Shown one piece after another: positions 20,448-28,700 of a stretch of 64,000 bases of DNA. The DNA comes from Ochrobactrum quorumnocens (GTDB taxonomy: Bacteria; Pseudomonadota; Alphaproteobacteria; Rhizobiales; Rhizobiaceae), in the NCBI RefSeq assembly GCF_002278035.1, contig NZ_CP022604.1, positions 1,054,001-1,118,000 on the forward strand. Direction: 5' to 3'. Position numbers and translations under genes: made by a program. Positions within the stretch are counted from its first letter, which is position 1. Each line of letters begins with the position of its first letter. The notes beneath the pieces are model-generated. The model did no database searches. It was not told where the DNA came from and saw nothing but the letters and a program-made list of their open reading frames with translations.

Positions 20448-21397
20448 ACTAGAGCGCCATCGTAATGAAGGCCAGGAACGCGATCCTGCGCCAGAAGCAG
20501 CGGACCATCAAGGTCAACAACATTGGCTTTTTGTGCGAGCAATACTGCAGGCGCCATACCGAGCGATGTGCCGACCATACAGCCAACCATGATCTGCAAT
20601 CCAAGCGAAATTGCTTTCTCTCGCATGACCAATCCTTCGGTCAATCCACCGGCCTTATCCAGCTTGATATTCACGGCATCGTAGCGTTTTGCAAGGTCTT
20701 CGAGGCCAATTGACGTATGCACGCTTTCATCAGCACAGATAATCACCGGACGAGCGATGCGGCTTAGAATATCGTCATTTCCAGCGGGCAGGGGCTGTTC
20801 GATCAAAACCACGCCAGCTTTGGCTGCTGCTGCCATGTTTTCTTCGATATTCTCATCCGTCCAGCCTTCATTGGCATCAATGATGATGCGGCTATTCGGT
20901 GCAGCATTCGCAACGGCATGGATACGCTCGATATCGTTATCGCCCCCCATCTTGACCTTAATCAGCGGATAATGAGCGACTTTAGCTGTGGAGACTGCCA
21001 TTTCCTCAGGTGTTCCGAGCGACACCGTTATCGCTGTCTCAAGTGCGCGCGTTGGCGTCCCGAGCATATCAGCCACGCTTTTCCCTGACAGCTTTGCTTC
21101 CAGATCCCAAAGCGCGCAATCAACCGCATTGCGTGCGGCACCAGCTGGCATAATTGTCTGAATATCCTGCCGTGTTGCACCATTCTCGATCGCACCACGA
21201 ACGGATTCAATCTGTTCACTCACGCTTTCGATCGATTCGCCATAACGGGCATAAGGAACGCACTCACCGCGTCCTAACTGGCCATCTTGGCCAATCTCGC
21301 AGACAACCACTAAGGCTTCGGTCTTGGAACCGCGAGAGATTGTGAATTTCCCGGCAATGGGATAGCGTTCATGAATGATTTTCAAGCTATTGTGCAT
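20417..21397 (-). CDS. L-Ala-D/L-Glu-type dipeptide epimerase (enolase superfamily)
   Basis: A 326-residue member of the muconate-cycloisomerase branch of the enolase superfamily. Residues expected of dipeptide epimerases are present: LIKVKMGGD near 145 (base KxK), IIDANEGW near 170 and IEQPLP near 195 (metal Asp and Glu), CADESVHTS near 217 and the second base NIKLDKAGGLTEG near 240. The family epimerises dipeptides from murein turnover, so a role in cell-wall peptide recycling is likely. It converges on the glycosyltransferase gene with a 31-bp overlap and is divergent from the Mla operon. Confidence 0.88.
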   Translation of the reverse strand: MHNSLKIIHERYPIAGKFTISRGSKTEALVVVCEIGQDGQLGRGECVPYARYGESIESVSEQIESVRGAIENGATRQDIQTIMPAGAARNAVDCALWDLEAKLSGKSVADMLGTPTRALETAITVSLGTPEEMAVSTAKVAHYPLIKVKMGGDNDIERIHAVANAAPNSRIIIDANEGWTDENIEENMAAAAKAGVVLIEQPLPAGNDDILSRIARPVIICADESVHTSIGLEDLAKRYDAVNIKLDKAGGLTEGLVMREKAISLGLQIMVGCMVGTSLGMAPAVLLAQKANVVDLDGPLLLAQDRVPGLHYDGALVYPPEATVWG

Positions 21398-21458
21398 GGA
21401 TATGCCTTTTAGGACGCAGTATTTCGGTCGTGTAACGACTCGTATAAGAGGTTAGGCC

Positions 21459-22634
21459 ATGTTGACCGACGCTGCCGACAAAGCAAATGCTGCCGCTAAT
21501 GTTGCGCCAAAGATTGATTTGGCCGAGCATGATGGCGCACGTCTTATCAGTTTGAGTGGACGCTGGATTTCGCAAAGCGTCAGCATTGTCGATAAGAAGA
21601 TGCGCGAGCTTGAAAAAGTCGGTGGTTCACAAGCTGTTATAATCGATGCAACGGATGTAGCGGGGCTTGATACTGCCGGCGCATGGCTGATTGAGCGGCT
21701 ACGCCAGAGACTATTGTCTCAAGAGATAGATGTTCGTCTCGAAGGTGTAAAACAGGCCTGGCTTCCTCTTATGGAAGAGGTTGGCAATTCGGTCGTTCGC
21801 ACTTTGGATGTGACGCATACGAAGAAGCCGTTCTTCATCGTCTCGATGCTGGATTCTCTCGGTCGTGGCGTCGTTTCAGTCTATGAAGATTTCCTGATGG
21901 CGATGCATATTCTGGGCGCAACCATTCGTGGCGCGCAGTTGAAAGCGGGGCGCGGAACAGGCATTCCAATTCCAGCCATCGTCAAGCAGATGGACCGGAT
22001 GGGGGTGGGCGCAATCCCGATCATCGTCCTCATGTCAACGATTGTGGGTGCCATTATTGCGCAGCAGGGCGCTTTCCAGCTTCGCTACTTCGGGGCTGAA
22101 ATCTTTGTCGTCGATCTGGTCGGCATTCTGGTTCTGCGCGAACTCGGCGTTCTTTTGACGGCTATCATGATCGCCGGTCGATCGGGCAGTGCTATCACCG
22201 CTGAAATTGGCTCAATGAAGATGCGCGAGGAAACTGACGCGCTCACCGTTATCGGACTTAATCCAGTTGGCGTGCTTGTTTTCCCACGGCTTGTCGCTCT
22301 AGTTGTGATTCTGCCGCTTCTTACTATCATTGCCGATTTGTCGGCATTGATTGGCGCTGCAGCTGTTACTTATTTCTACTCAAACATCTCGCCGGAAGCA
22401 TTTATCAGCCGCTTGCATGATGCAGTCGCACTCAACACTTATTTTGCGGGCCTTATTAAAGCGCCGTTTATGGCGATGATCATCGGCATTCTTGCTTCAG
22501 TTGAAGGTATGAAAGTTGGCGGTAGCGCAGAATCACTGGGGCGCCGGGTAACGGCTTCTGTGGTGAAGTCGATCTTCGTTGTGATTGTCGTCGACGGAAT
22601 GTTTGCCATGTTCTATGCGGCAATTGACTTCTAA
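21459..22634 (+). CDS. mlaE: MlaE-family lipid ABC transporter permease with N-terminal STAS domain
   Basis: Inner-membrane permease of an MCE-type system that moves phospholipid between inner and outer membranes. Residues 1-115 form a STAS domain (IDATDVAGLDTAGAWLIERL near 61-80), equivalent to a fused MlaB. Residues about 130-391 form the MlaE permease with several hydrophobic helices and the conserved VLRELGVLLTAIMIAGRSGS segment near 225. At 391 residues it is longer than the 260-residue E. coli MlaE because of the fusion. It leads an operon with the ATPase, the MCE protein and a lipoprotein. The 111-bp gap to the ATPase gene holds no obvious terminator. Confidence 0.92.
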   Translation: MLTDAADKANAAANVAPKIDLAEHDGARLISLSGRWISQSVSIVDKKMRELEKVGGSQAVIIDATDVAGLDTAGAWLIERLRQRLLSQEIDVRLEGVKQAWLPLMEEVGNSVVRTLDVTHTKKPFFIVSMLDSLGRGVVSVYEDFLMAMHILGATIRGAQLKAGRGTGIPIPAIVKQMDRMGVGAIPIIVLMSTIVGAIIAQQGAFQLRYFGAEIFVVDLVGILVLRELGVLLTAIMIAGRSGSAITAEIGSMKMREETDALTVIGLNPVGVLVFPRLVALVVILPLLTIIADLSALIGAAAVTYFYSNISPEAFISRLHDAVALNTYFAGLIKAPFMAMIIGILASVEGMKVGGSAESLGRRVTASVVKSIFVVIVVDGMFAMFYAAIDF

Positions 22635-22745
22635 CCCCCTATTTCTGCATTTTGATGGGGTCTTTCGGACACAGTCTGGAATAAAACTGAAGCGAAACTG
22701 CTTCTTGCAGTTTAGTCGCATGGTAAGCTCGGATAAAGAATATTG

Positions 22746-23606
22746 ATGGAGACGAGTATCGATAATCAGCCGCAATCGCAGCATGCCGAGACCAACGATC
22801 AGCCTTTGCCGATCATTTCGGTGCGTGACGTTACCGTTGGTTTTGGCGGTCGCGCTCCTGTGCTCGATAATCTGTCCCTCGATATTTATAAGGGTGAAGT
22901 CCTTGGCTTCATCGGCCCGTCCGGTGCAGGTAAGTCTGTGCTGATGCGGACCATTCTCGGCCTTAACAAAAAGCAGTCAGGCCAGATTGAGATATTGGGC
23001 AACAATATCGACAAGATGACTGACGTTGAGAAAATGGCAATTGATATGCGCATGGGCGTGCTGTTTCAGCATGGTGCGCTGTTTTCTGCCCTCAACGTGC
23101 TTGAGAACATTCAGGTTCCAATGCGCGAATATCTGGACCTGTCACCAAAGCTCATGGACGAGTTGGCGCGTCTGAAAATCGATCTGGTGGGACTGAAGCC
23201 GGATACAGCAGAGAAGTTCCCGTCTGAGCTTTCTGGTGGCATGATCAAACGCGCTGCACTGGCTCGTTCGCTGGCACTCGATCCAGATATCGTTTTCCTT
23301 GATGAGCCGACATCTGGCCTCGATCCAATTGGCGCTGCAGACTTCGATGAACTGATCGCCAATCTGCGCGATACGATGGGGCTCACCGTTTACATGGTGA
23401 CGCACGACCTCGACAGTCTTTTTGCGATCTGTGATCGCATCGCTGTCCTGGGTAACAAAAAAGTTTTGGTTAGTGGTTCCATTGAAGACATGCTGACTGT
23501 AGACGATCCATGGGTAAAATCCTATTTTCGAGGCAAGCGCGCACGTCAGATCGACACATCCGCGCCGAGCAGACGGCGGCCCGGCAGCCGCTTGCAGACT
23601 GGATAA
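22746..23606 (+). CDS. mlaF: MlaF-type ABC transporter ATP-binding protein
   Basis: ATPase driving MCE-dependent lipid transport. The 286-residue product has Walker A GPSGAGKSVLM near 57, the Q-loop in GVLFQHGALFSALNV, the signature LSGGMIKRAALARSL near 160, Walker B PDIVFLDEPTSGLDP and the H-loop VTHDLDSLFAICDR. The signature L-S-G-G-M is typical of the MlaF/Ttg2A branch. The ATG at 22746 is preferred to the TTG one codon upstream. mlaD begins 3 bp after its stop. Confidence 0.95.
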   Translation: METSIDNQPQSQHAETNDQPLPIISVRDVTVGFGGRAPVLDNLSLDIYKGEVLGFIGPSGAGKSVLMRTILGLNKKQSGQIEILGNNIDKMTDVEKMAIDMRMGVLFQHGALFSALNVLENIQVPMREYLDLSPKLMDELARLKIDLVGLKPDTAEKFPSELSGGMIKRAALARSLALDPDIVFLDEPTSGLDPIGAADFDELIANLRDTMGLTVYMVTHDLDSLFAICDRIAVLGNKKVLVSGSIEDMLTVDDPWVKSYFRGKRARQIDTSAPSRRRPGSRLQTG

Positions 23607-23609
23607 GAT

Positions 23610-24605
23610 ATGGAAACGAAGGCCAATTACGTACTGGTAGGAGTTTTCACGCTGATCGTCAGCCTGCTGGCTTTCGGTTTCGTGTACTGGATCGCCCGTT
23701 TCGGTGAAGCGCGGGATTCCGTCATCCTCGATGTGCGTATTCCTGGATCCGTCACAGGCTTAAGCATTGGTAGTCAGGTCCTTTTCAACGGCATCAAAGT
23801 CGGTGACGTACGCCGACTACATCTCGACGAATCCAATCCGAGCATGGTTATCGTGCAAACCCGCGTGAATGCGACTACTCCTATTACGCGCTCAACCAAA
23901 GCGACACTTGGCTTTCAGGGACTGACTGGTCAGGCTTACATCGAACTTAACGGCGGTAGTCTGGAAGAACCGAACCTGCTTACAGAAGCAGCCAAAGAAG
24001 ATACGGTTGCACGTATTGATGCCGATCCGTCAGCAGTGAACAACCTCCTCGCAACCGCTCAGGATATTTTCGCGCGTGCGAATTCCGTGCTTGGCGAGCT
24101 GGAAGGATTTGCAAAGGATGCGCGCGGACCACTGATCGATACGATCCACAACACCAAGACCTTTACAGATGCGCTTGCGAAAAATGCTGATGTGATTGAC
24201 GAACTTGGTTCGAACGCGGCCAACATCAATAAGATCGTTGCCGATGCACAAGAGATGATGTCGCGCTTGAATGCAGCTTCCTCGCGTGTTGAAAGCGTTA
24301 TTGCAAAAGCCGACCAGTTGCTCTCAAGTGATGATAAAGACGGTGTGGTCGCGCAGGCTAAGGCTACACTTGAATCCATTCGCCAGCTGTCGAGTAATTT
24401 GGATAAGCGCATTACGCCAATCGCCAGCAACCTTGAGCGTTTTTCGGGACAGGGTCTGAGCGATGTTCAAGCGCTGATTGGTGATAGCCGCCGTGCCGTG
24501 CAGCGTGTAGAACAGGCTGTAACAGACCTCGAACGCAATCCCCAGCGTTTGCTGTTTGGTGGCCCAGGTAGTGTTCCGCAGTATAACGGAAGGACGCGTC
24601 ATTAA
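23610..24605 (+). CDS. mlaD: MlaD-type MCE domain protein
   Basis: Periplasmic-facing substrate-binding component anchored in the inner membrane. The 331-residue product starts METKANYVLVGVFTLIVSLL with one transmembrane helix at about 7-28, followed by the MCE domain (residues about 38-120; VTGLSIGSQVLFNGIKVGDV, FQGLTGQAYIELNGG). A long alpha-helical, coiled-coil-prone tail (about 145-310) follows, longer than in E. coli MlaD (183 residues) and more like the LetB/Mce extensions of alphaproteobacteria. Its stop overlaps the start of the next gene by one base (TAATG). Confidence 0.93.
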   Translation: METKANYVLVGVFTLIVSLLAFGFVYWIARFGEARDSVILDVRIPGSVTGLSIGSQVLFNGIKVGDVRRLHLDESNPSMVIVQTRVNATTPITRSTKATLGFQGLTGQAYIELNGGSLEEPNLLTEAAKEDTVARIDADPSAVNNLLATAQDIFARANSVLGELEGFAKDARGPLIDTIHNTKTFTDALAKNADVIDELGSNAANINKIVADAQEMMSRLNAASSRVESVIAKADQLLSSDDKDGVVAQAKATLESIRQLSSNLDKRITPIASNLERFSGQGLSDVQALIGDSRRAVQRVEQAVTDLERNPQRLLFGGPGSVPQYNGRTRH

Positions 24606-25234
24606 TGTCCATTACAGGTTCTGTCGTGACCAAATTTCCCCGCAATTCGATCCGGAATATTACTGCGCCCTTTCTGCTTGCAACCTTGTTGGCAGGATGC
24701 GGAACGACAACGCCGCTCGATACTTTCAGCCTGACTGCGCCACAACAGACGCAATCTGCATCCGCGAGCCGCAAGAGCCTTCAGCTTCTGGTTCCTGCAC
24801 CGAGCGCGCTGAAAGCACTGGATAGCGAGAATATCGTCGTCAACACAGCACCCGGTGCGATTGAGTATCTCAAAGGCGCACAATGGGGCGACAGGCTGCC
24901 GAATCTCGTTCAGTCGCGCCTTGTTCAGGCTTATGAAAATACGGGCGTCTTTGGCGGCGTAGGACGGCCTGGCGATGGTCTGGCTATCAATTACCAGATC
25001 CTGACCGACTTGCGTGTGTTCAGCATTCAAGCCTATGGCGCGCAAAGGGCAGCGGTTGTTGAAATCGCCGTCAAGCTTATGAACGACAAGAATGGTGAAG
25101 TCCGCGCAACACGCGTCTTCCGTTCGGCTGTTCCTGTTTCAGGCACAACCAATAGCGGCTACGTAAAAGCCCTTGATGCAGCGTTCGAACGCACCGCAAG
25201 TGACATTGTGAGCTGGACGATATCCTCGCTGTAA
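24605..25234 (+). CDS. ABC-type transport auxiliary lipoprotein (PqiC/ABC_trans_aux-like)
   Basis: A 209-residue lipoprotein with an N-terminal hydrophobic segment and lipobox LLAGC near 28-32. The body matches the ABC_trans_aux pattern of PqiC-like partners of MCE systems: TFSLTAPQ near 40 and WGDRLPNLVQSRLVQAYENTG near 95-115. It probably sits on the outer membrane as the acceptor or docking partner of the MlaEFD complex. No mlaC or mlaA is present in this operon. Its TAA stop codon is followed directly by the AAAGCATTT of the intergenic repeat at 25233. Confidence 0.85.
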   Translation: MSITGSVVTKFPRNSIRNITAPFLLATLLAGCGTTTPLDTFSLTAPQQTQSASASRKSLQLLVPAPSALKALDSENIVVNTAPGAIEYLKGAQWGDRLPNLVQSRLVQAYENTGVFGGVGRPGDGLAINYQILTDLRVFSIQAYGAQRAAVVEIAVKLMNDKNGEVRATRVFRSAVPVSGTTNSGYVKALDAAFERTASDIVSWTISSL

Positions 25235-25333
25235 AGCATTTCCAGCAAAAGTGCGTAGCGGTTTGCGTTCGGAAATGCGTAAAAACAAATAGTTGCAGCG
25301 GTTCCAACGATTTAATCTCAACTGGGGCTGCTC
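25233..25333 (+). repeat. Mosaic intergenic repeat (GCATTTCC left arm plus right arm)
   Basis: Begins within or directly after the stop codon of the auxiliary lipoprotein gene (TAAAGCATTTCC). It continues with AGCAAAAGTGCGTAGCGG and its return arm, then the right-arm segment GCAGCGGTTCCAACGATTTA. Same subtype as 33053, 53503 and 62466. Confidence 0.85.
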
Positions 25334-25361
25334 TACGCTTCAATTTTTTTGGTTTTTCAAG

Positions 25362-25394
25362 GCAGTCCGGCCCACTCCGGACTGCTTTTTTTTA
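25362..25394 (+). terminator. Rho-independent terminator of the mla operon
   Basis: A 9-bp stem GCAGTCCGG/CCGGACTGC with a CCCACT loop is followed by nine T residues. Confidence 0.92.
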
Positions 25395-25570
25395 TTAAGC
25401 TCCTTTGTAACCGCGTTCCCGCTAAGCGATTATTGGGCTGATCTGTTCGCCAGCCAAAAATGCGCTATGTCGCTTCAATATGAAATGCGTTGTTATGCAG
25501 CTTGCAGGCGGATCAACTACCGTCCATCTCATCAAAACATCGAAGCGCTCAGAACAGCAAACAACAAAAA

Positions 25571-25596
25571 ACGCGGCCCGAAAGCCGCGTCTTTTT
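25571..25596 (-). terminator. Bidirectional terminator-like hairpin downstream of the GPR-like gene
   Basis: A 7-bp stem ACGCGGC/GCCGCGT with a CCGAAA loop has T-rich tracts on both sides: CTTTTTG on the plus strand and TTTTTTG on the minus strand. It lies about 120 bp past the stop of the minus-strand giant gene. Confidence 0.75.
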
Positions 25597-25612
25597 GTTC
25601 ATCTGACTGCGC

Positions 25613-25715
25613 TTAGAGCGCTTCCTACTTTGATTGAATAAGAAGAAACGCTCTAAGCATTTGTTTTTTCGCATTATCCTACACAAAACCGCTACGCACT
25701 TTTGCTGGAAATGCT
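25613..25715 (-). repeat. Mosaic intergenic repeat, inverted orientation
   Basis: The same unit as at 25233 but on the opposite strand: the right arm (AGAGCGCTTCC ... AACGCTCTA) comes first, then the reversed left arm ending GCTGGAAATGCTCT. The TAG stop codon of the giant minus-strand gene lies at its edge (TAGAGCATTTCC read on the minus strand). Confidence 0.85.
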
Positions 25716-28700
25716 CTATCGCAGGCGTCCGCTTGCGTGAGCGAGCATGGTGTAGACCTTGCCGGTATCCGACGTCAGATAAGTCTGGGTCACCATGTTG
25801 TCGCGATCGTTGCGGGCGACGTCTTCGAGCAGGCGCTGGAAGTCATCCATGTAACGGTCCACTGCACGGCGGAATTCACCATCGGTCTGATACTTACGCT
25901 TGATATCATCAAAGGTCTGCTGACCCTTCAGCGTGTAGAGGCGACGCGTGAAGACATTGCGTTCACCGCGGCGATAGCGATCCCAAAGTTCAACCGATGC
26001 TTCATGGTCGATTGCGCGAGCAATATCCACCGAGAGCGAGTTGAGCGATTCAACCACGTGGCTTGGCGAACGTGGAGCTTGGGTCGGCTGTGCCTGTGAA
26101 GGTGCCGCAACTTCGTCTTCGCGTGATGCGCGTGCCAGAAGATCTGAAACCCAACCGCGTGGCTTTTCAGCCGATTGAGTAGGCTGAGTAGCTTTTGGAG
26201 CTTCAGCCGGGCGGGCACGAACAGCAACTTCGGCCTGTGCCGGAGTTTGGGGGCGCGGAGCCGCAGCCGGCGCCTGAACCGGGGTAGGCGCTGCACGCTG
26301 CGTCTGGACCGGACGCGAAACTGGACGATCTGCACGACTTTCACCGACATCGACCAGACGACCCGACTTGTTGACGATCTCAGCAAGCTCCTTAAGAGCA
26401 TTGATCTGCTCACCAACGGCCTTGCGCATTGCGCTCGTCGTTTCTTTGGCTTCAGCTGGCATATCAAGAACGCCGCGCTTGAGTTCTCCACGGGTCGTGT
26501 CGAGTTCGCTGCGGATTTCCGTTGCAGTGCGACGAATGTCGTCAGTCGCAGCAGAGAATCTTTGCGATGCCTGTTCAACGATTTCAGCAACGCTCTCGCG
26601 CATCTTCTCAGCCGAAGAACGTGTCTGGCCTTCAGCGCGCTGGAATGCCGAAGCAACCACGGTTTCAAACGACTGCATCAACTTCTCGATGCCTTCTGAC
26701 TTTTCAACCAGGCCGGAGGCAAGCTTGTCGAGCGCCAGATGACGATCTTCAAGTGTGCCTGCGAGGCCATTCTGTGCCGAGTTGATCATGTCCGAAGCAG
26801 TGGAGAGAACCTTACCGTGCTCTTCAAAGCGCTCAGCAATGTCTGCGATCTGCGACAGCGTGCCGTCGGACAGTGCACGCAGGGTGCCGATATTGTTGTC
26901 GATGAGACCAGTCGAAGCCTGGAACATCTGCGCTGCACGGTTGGCGTTTTCAACGAAGCTGCTTGTTGTTTCGACAAGGCGACCATCGATATTCGTCAGG
27001 TTGCGAGCGGCAGCATCGATAAGCTTGCCAAGTTCGCCGTTTGAAGCGGCGAGACGGTCGATCAATTCGCTGACATTTTCCGAAAGGCCGGTCTTTGCCT
27101 GCTGAACCGCTGCAATGGTTTCTGCCGTACGGTTGGCCAATGCGTTAACGAGCGCGGCATTTTCAGCACGCAGACGATCAGTGGCTGCGTGAGTTGCTTC
27201 TTCCAGCTGTTCTGCCAGTCCGCGACCACTATCTGCCAGACGCTGCACGAGAGGTTCGGCAGTATCGTTGAGGATCTGCGTGATTTCCTGCGAGCGGGCC
27301 GCAAGAACTGCATTGAGTTCACGCGTGCGCTCTTCAAGCGTTACAGCCGTGGTGTCTGTTACCTGAGCGATGCGTGCTTCAACGGAACCAAGTTCCATCG
27401 TGATACGCGAACCAATGTCACCAAGGCGGGTTGCAATGGCATCTGCACGTTCAGCAAGACGTGCTTCTGTGCCGGACAGGTTCTCGGTAACGCTCGACGA
27501 GAAGGCTTCGCTGTGACCGGCCAGCGTTTCACTGGTTTTGGTCGCAGTATCAGCGATACGAGCTTCAATTGCCGACAATTCACCGGTGAGGCGGTTTTCG
27601 ATAGCTTCAAGGCCACCAGCAATCGCGCTCGCACGTTCTGCAAGACGCGCTTCCGTACCAGCGAGATTATCAACAACGCTTGCCGAGAATGCCTCGCTAT
27701 GACCAGCCAGTGTTTCGCCAGTCTTGGTCGCAGTGTAGGCAATGCGGGCTTCGATTGCCGACAGTTCGCCGGTGAGGCGGCTTTCGATTGCTTCAAGTCC
27801 ACCAGCAATTGCGCTTGCACGTTCGTTCAGGCGGGCTTCTGTTCCGGCCAGATTGTCGGCGACGCTTGCAGCAAATGCTTCGCTATGACCTGCGAGGGTT
27901 TCGCTCGTCTTGCTTGCTGTGTCAGCAATGCTGCTTTCAATCTGTGCCAGACGCGATGCAATTGCATTTGCACGCTCACCAAGGCGTTCCTCAGTAGCTG
28001 CGAGGTTGGTGGTGAGATCGGCGCTGAAGCTCTGACCAAAACCGTCGAGCGATTCACCGGCCTTGGCCGCTTCTGCGGACAGAATGCTTGCAGCTTCAGT
28101 GATTTTCTCACGCAGCGAGCCAGCAACGACACCCGCACTCTGTTCAAGTGCGCGTCGAACATTATCGACGCCGATGGTGAGCGCCTTTTCCATTGTCTGG
28201 GTGCGTTCTTCGATAATGCCAGTCTGGCCTTCGAATGCGCGGGTGATTACATCACTGCTGTTTTCAATCGCATTGTGCAGGTTTGCAGTACGCTGCGAAA
28301 GAATATCGCCGTGATCCTGAAGTGTTTGGCTGAGCGAAGCGGTGCTGTCAGTCAGTGTTTCACGGATTGCAGCTGTACGACCTTCAATAGTCTGCTCATG
28401 TCCATCAAGAATGTGGGCTAGGGCGTTGTTATGATCGTTCAGAACTGAACGGAGGCCGCTTGTACGTTCCTCGACACGTTGAACGTGATCAGTGAATGTC
28501 GCTTCGAATGCATCACGGCTTGCGCCGATCGTGTCGCTGATTGCCTGCGAACGTTCGTCGAAGACGCGTGCCAGTTCCTGCTGATTATCAGCGATAAGCG
28601 CGGTCAAAGTGTTCACGCGCTCATCGAATGTACGCGCCAGAACTTCGCGATTTTCGTTGAAGTTATCGCGTAGTGCGGTCGTACGTTCATCCATCAGCTG

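Noticed and set aside
27330..27970. Possible CRISPR array
   Set aside because: Repeat units are 186 bp, directly adjoining and in frame with the coding sequence; there are no short repeats with unique spacers.
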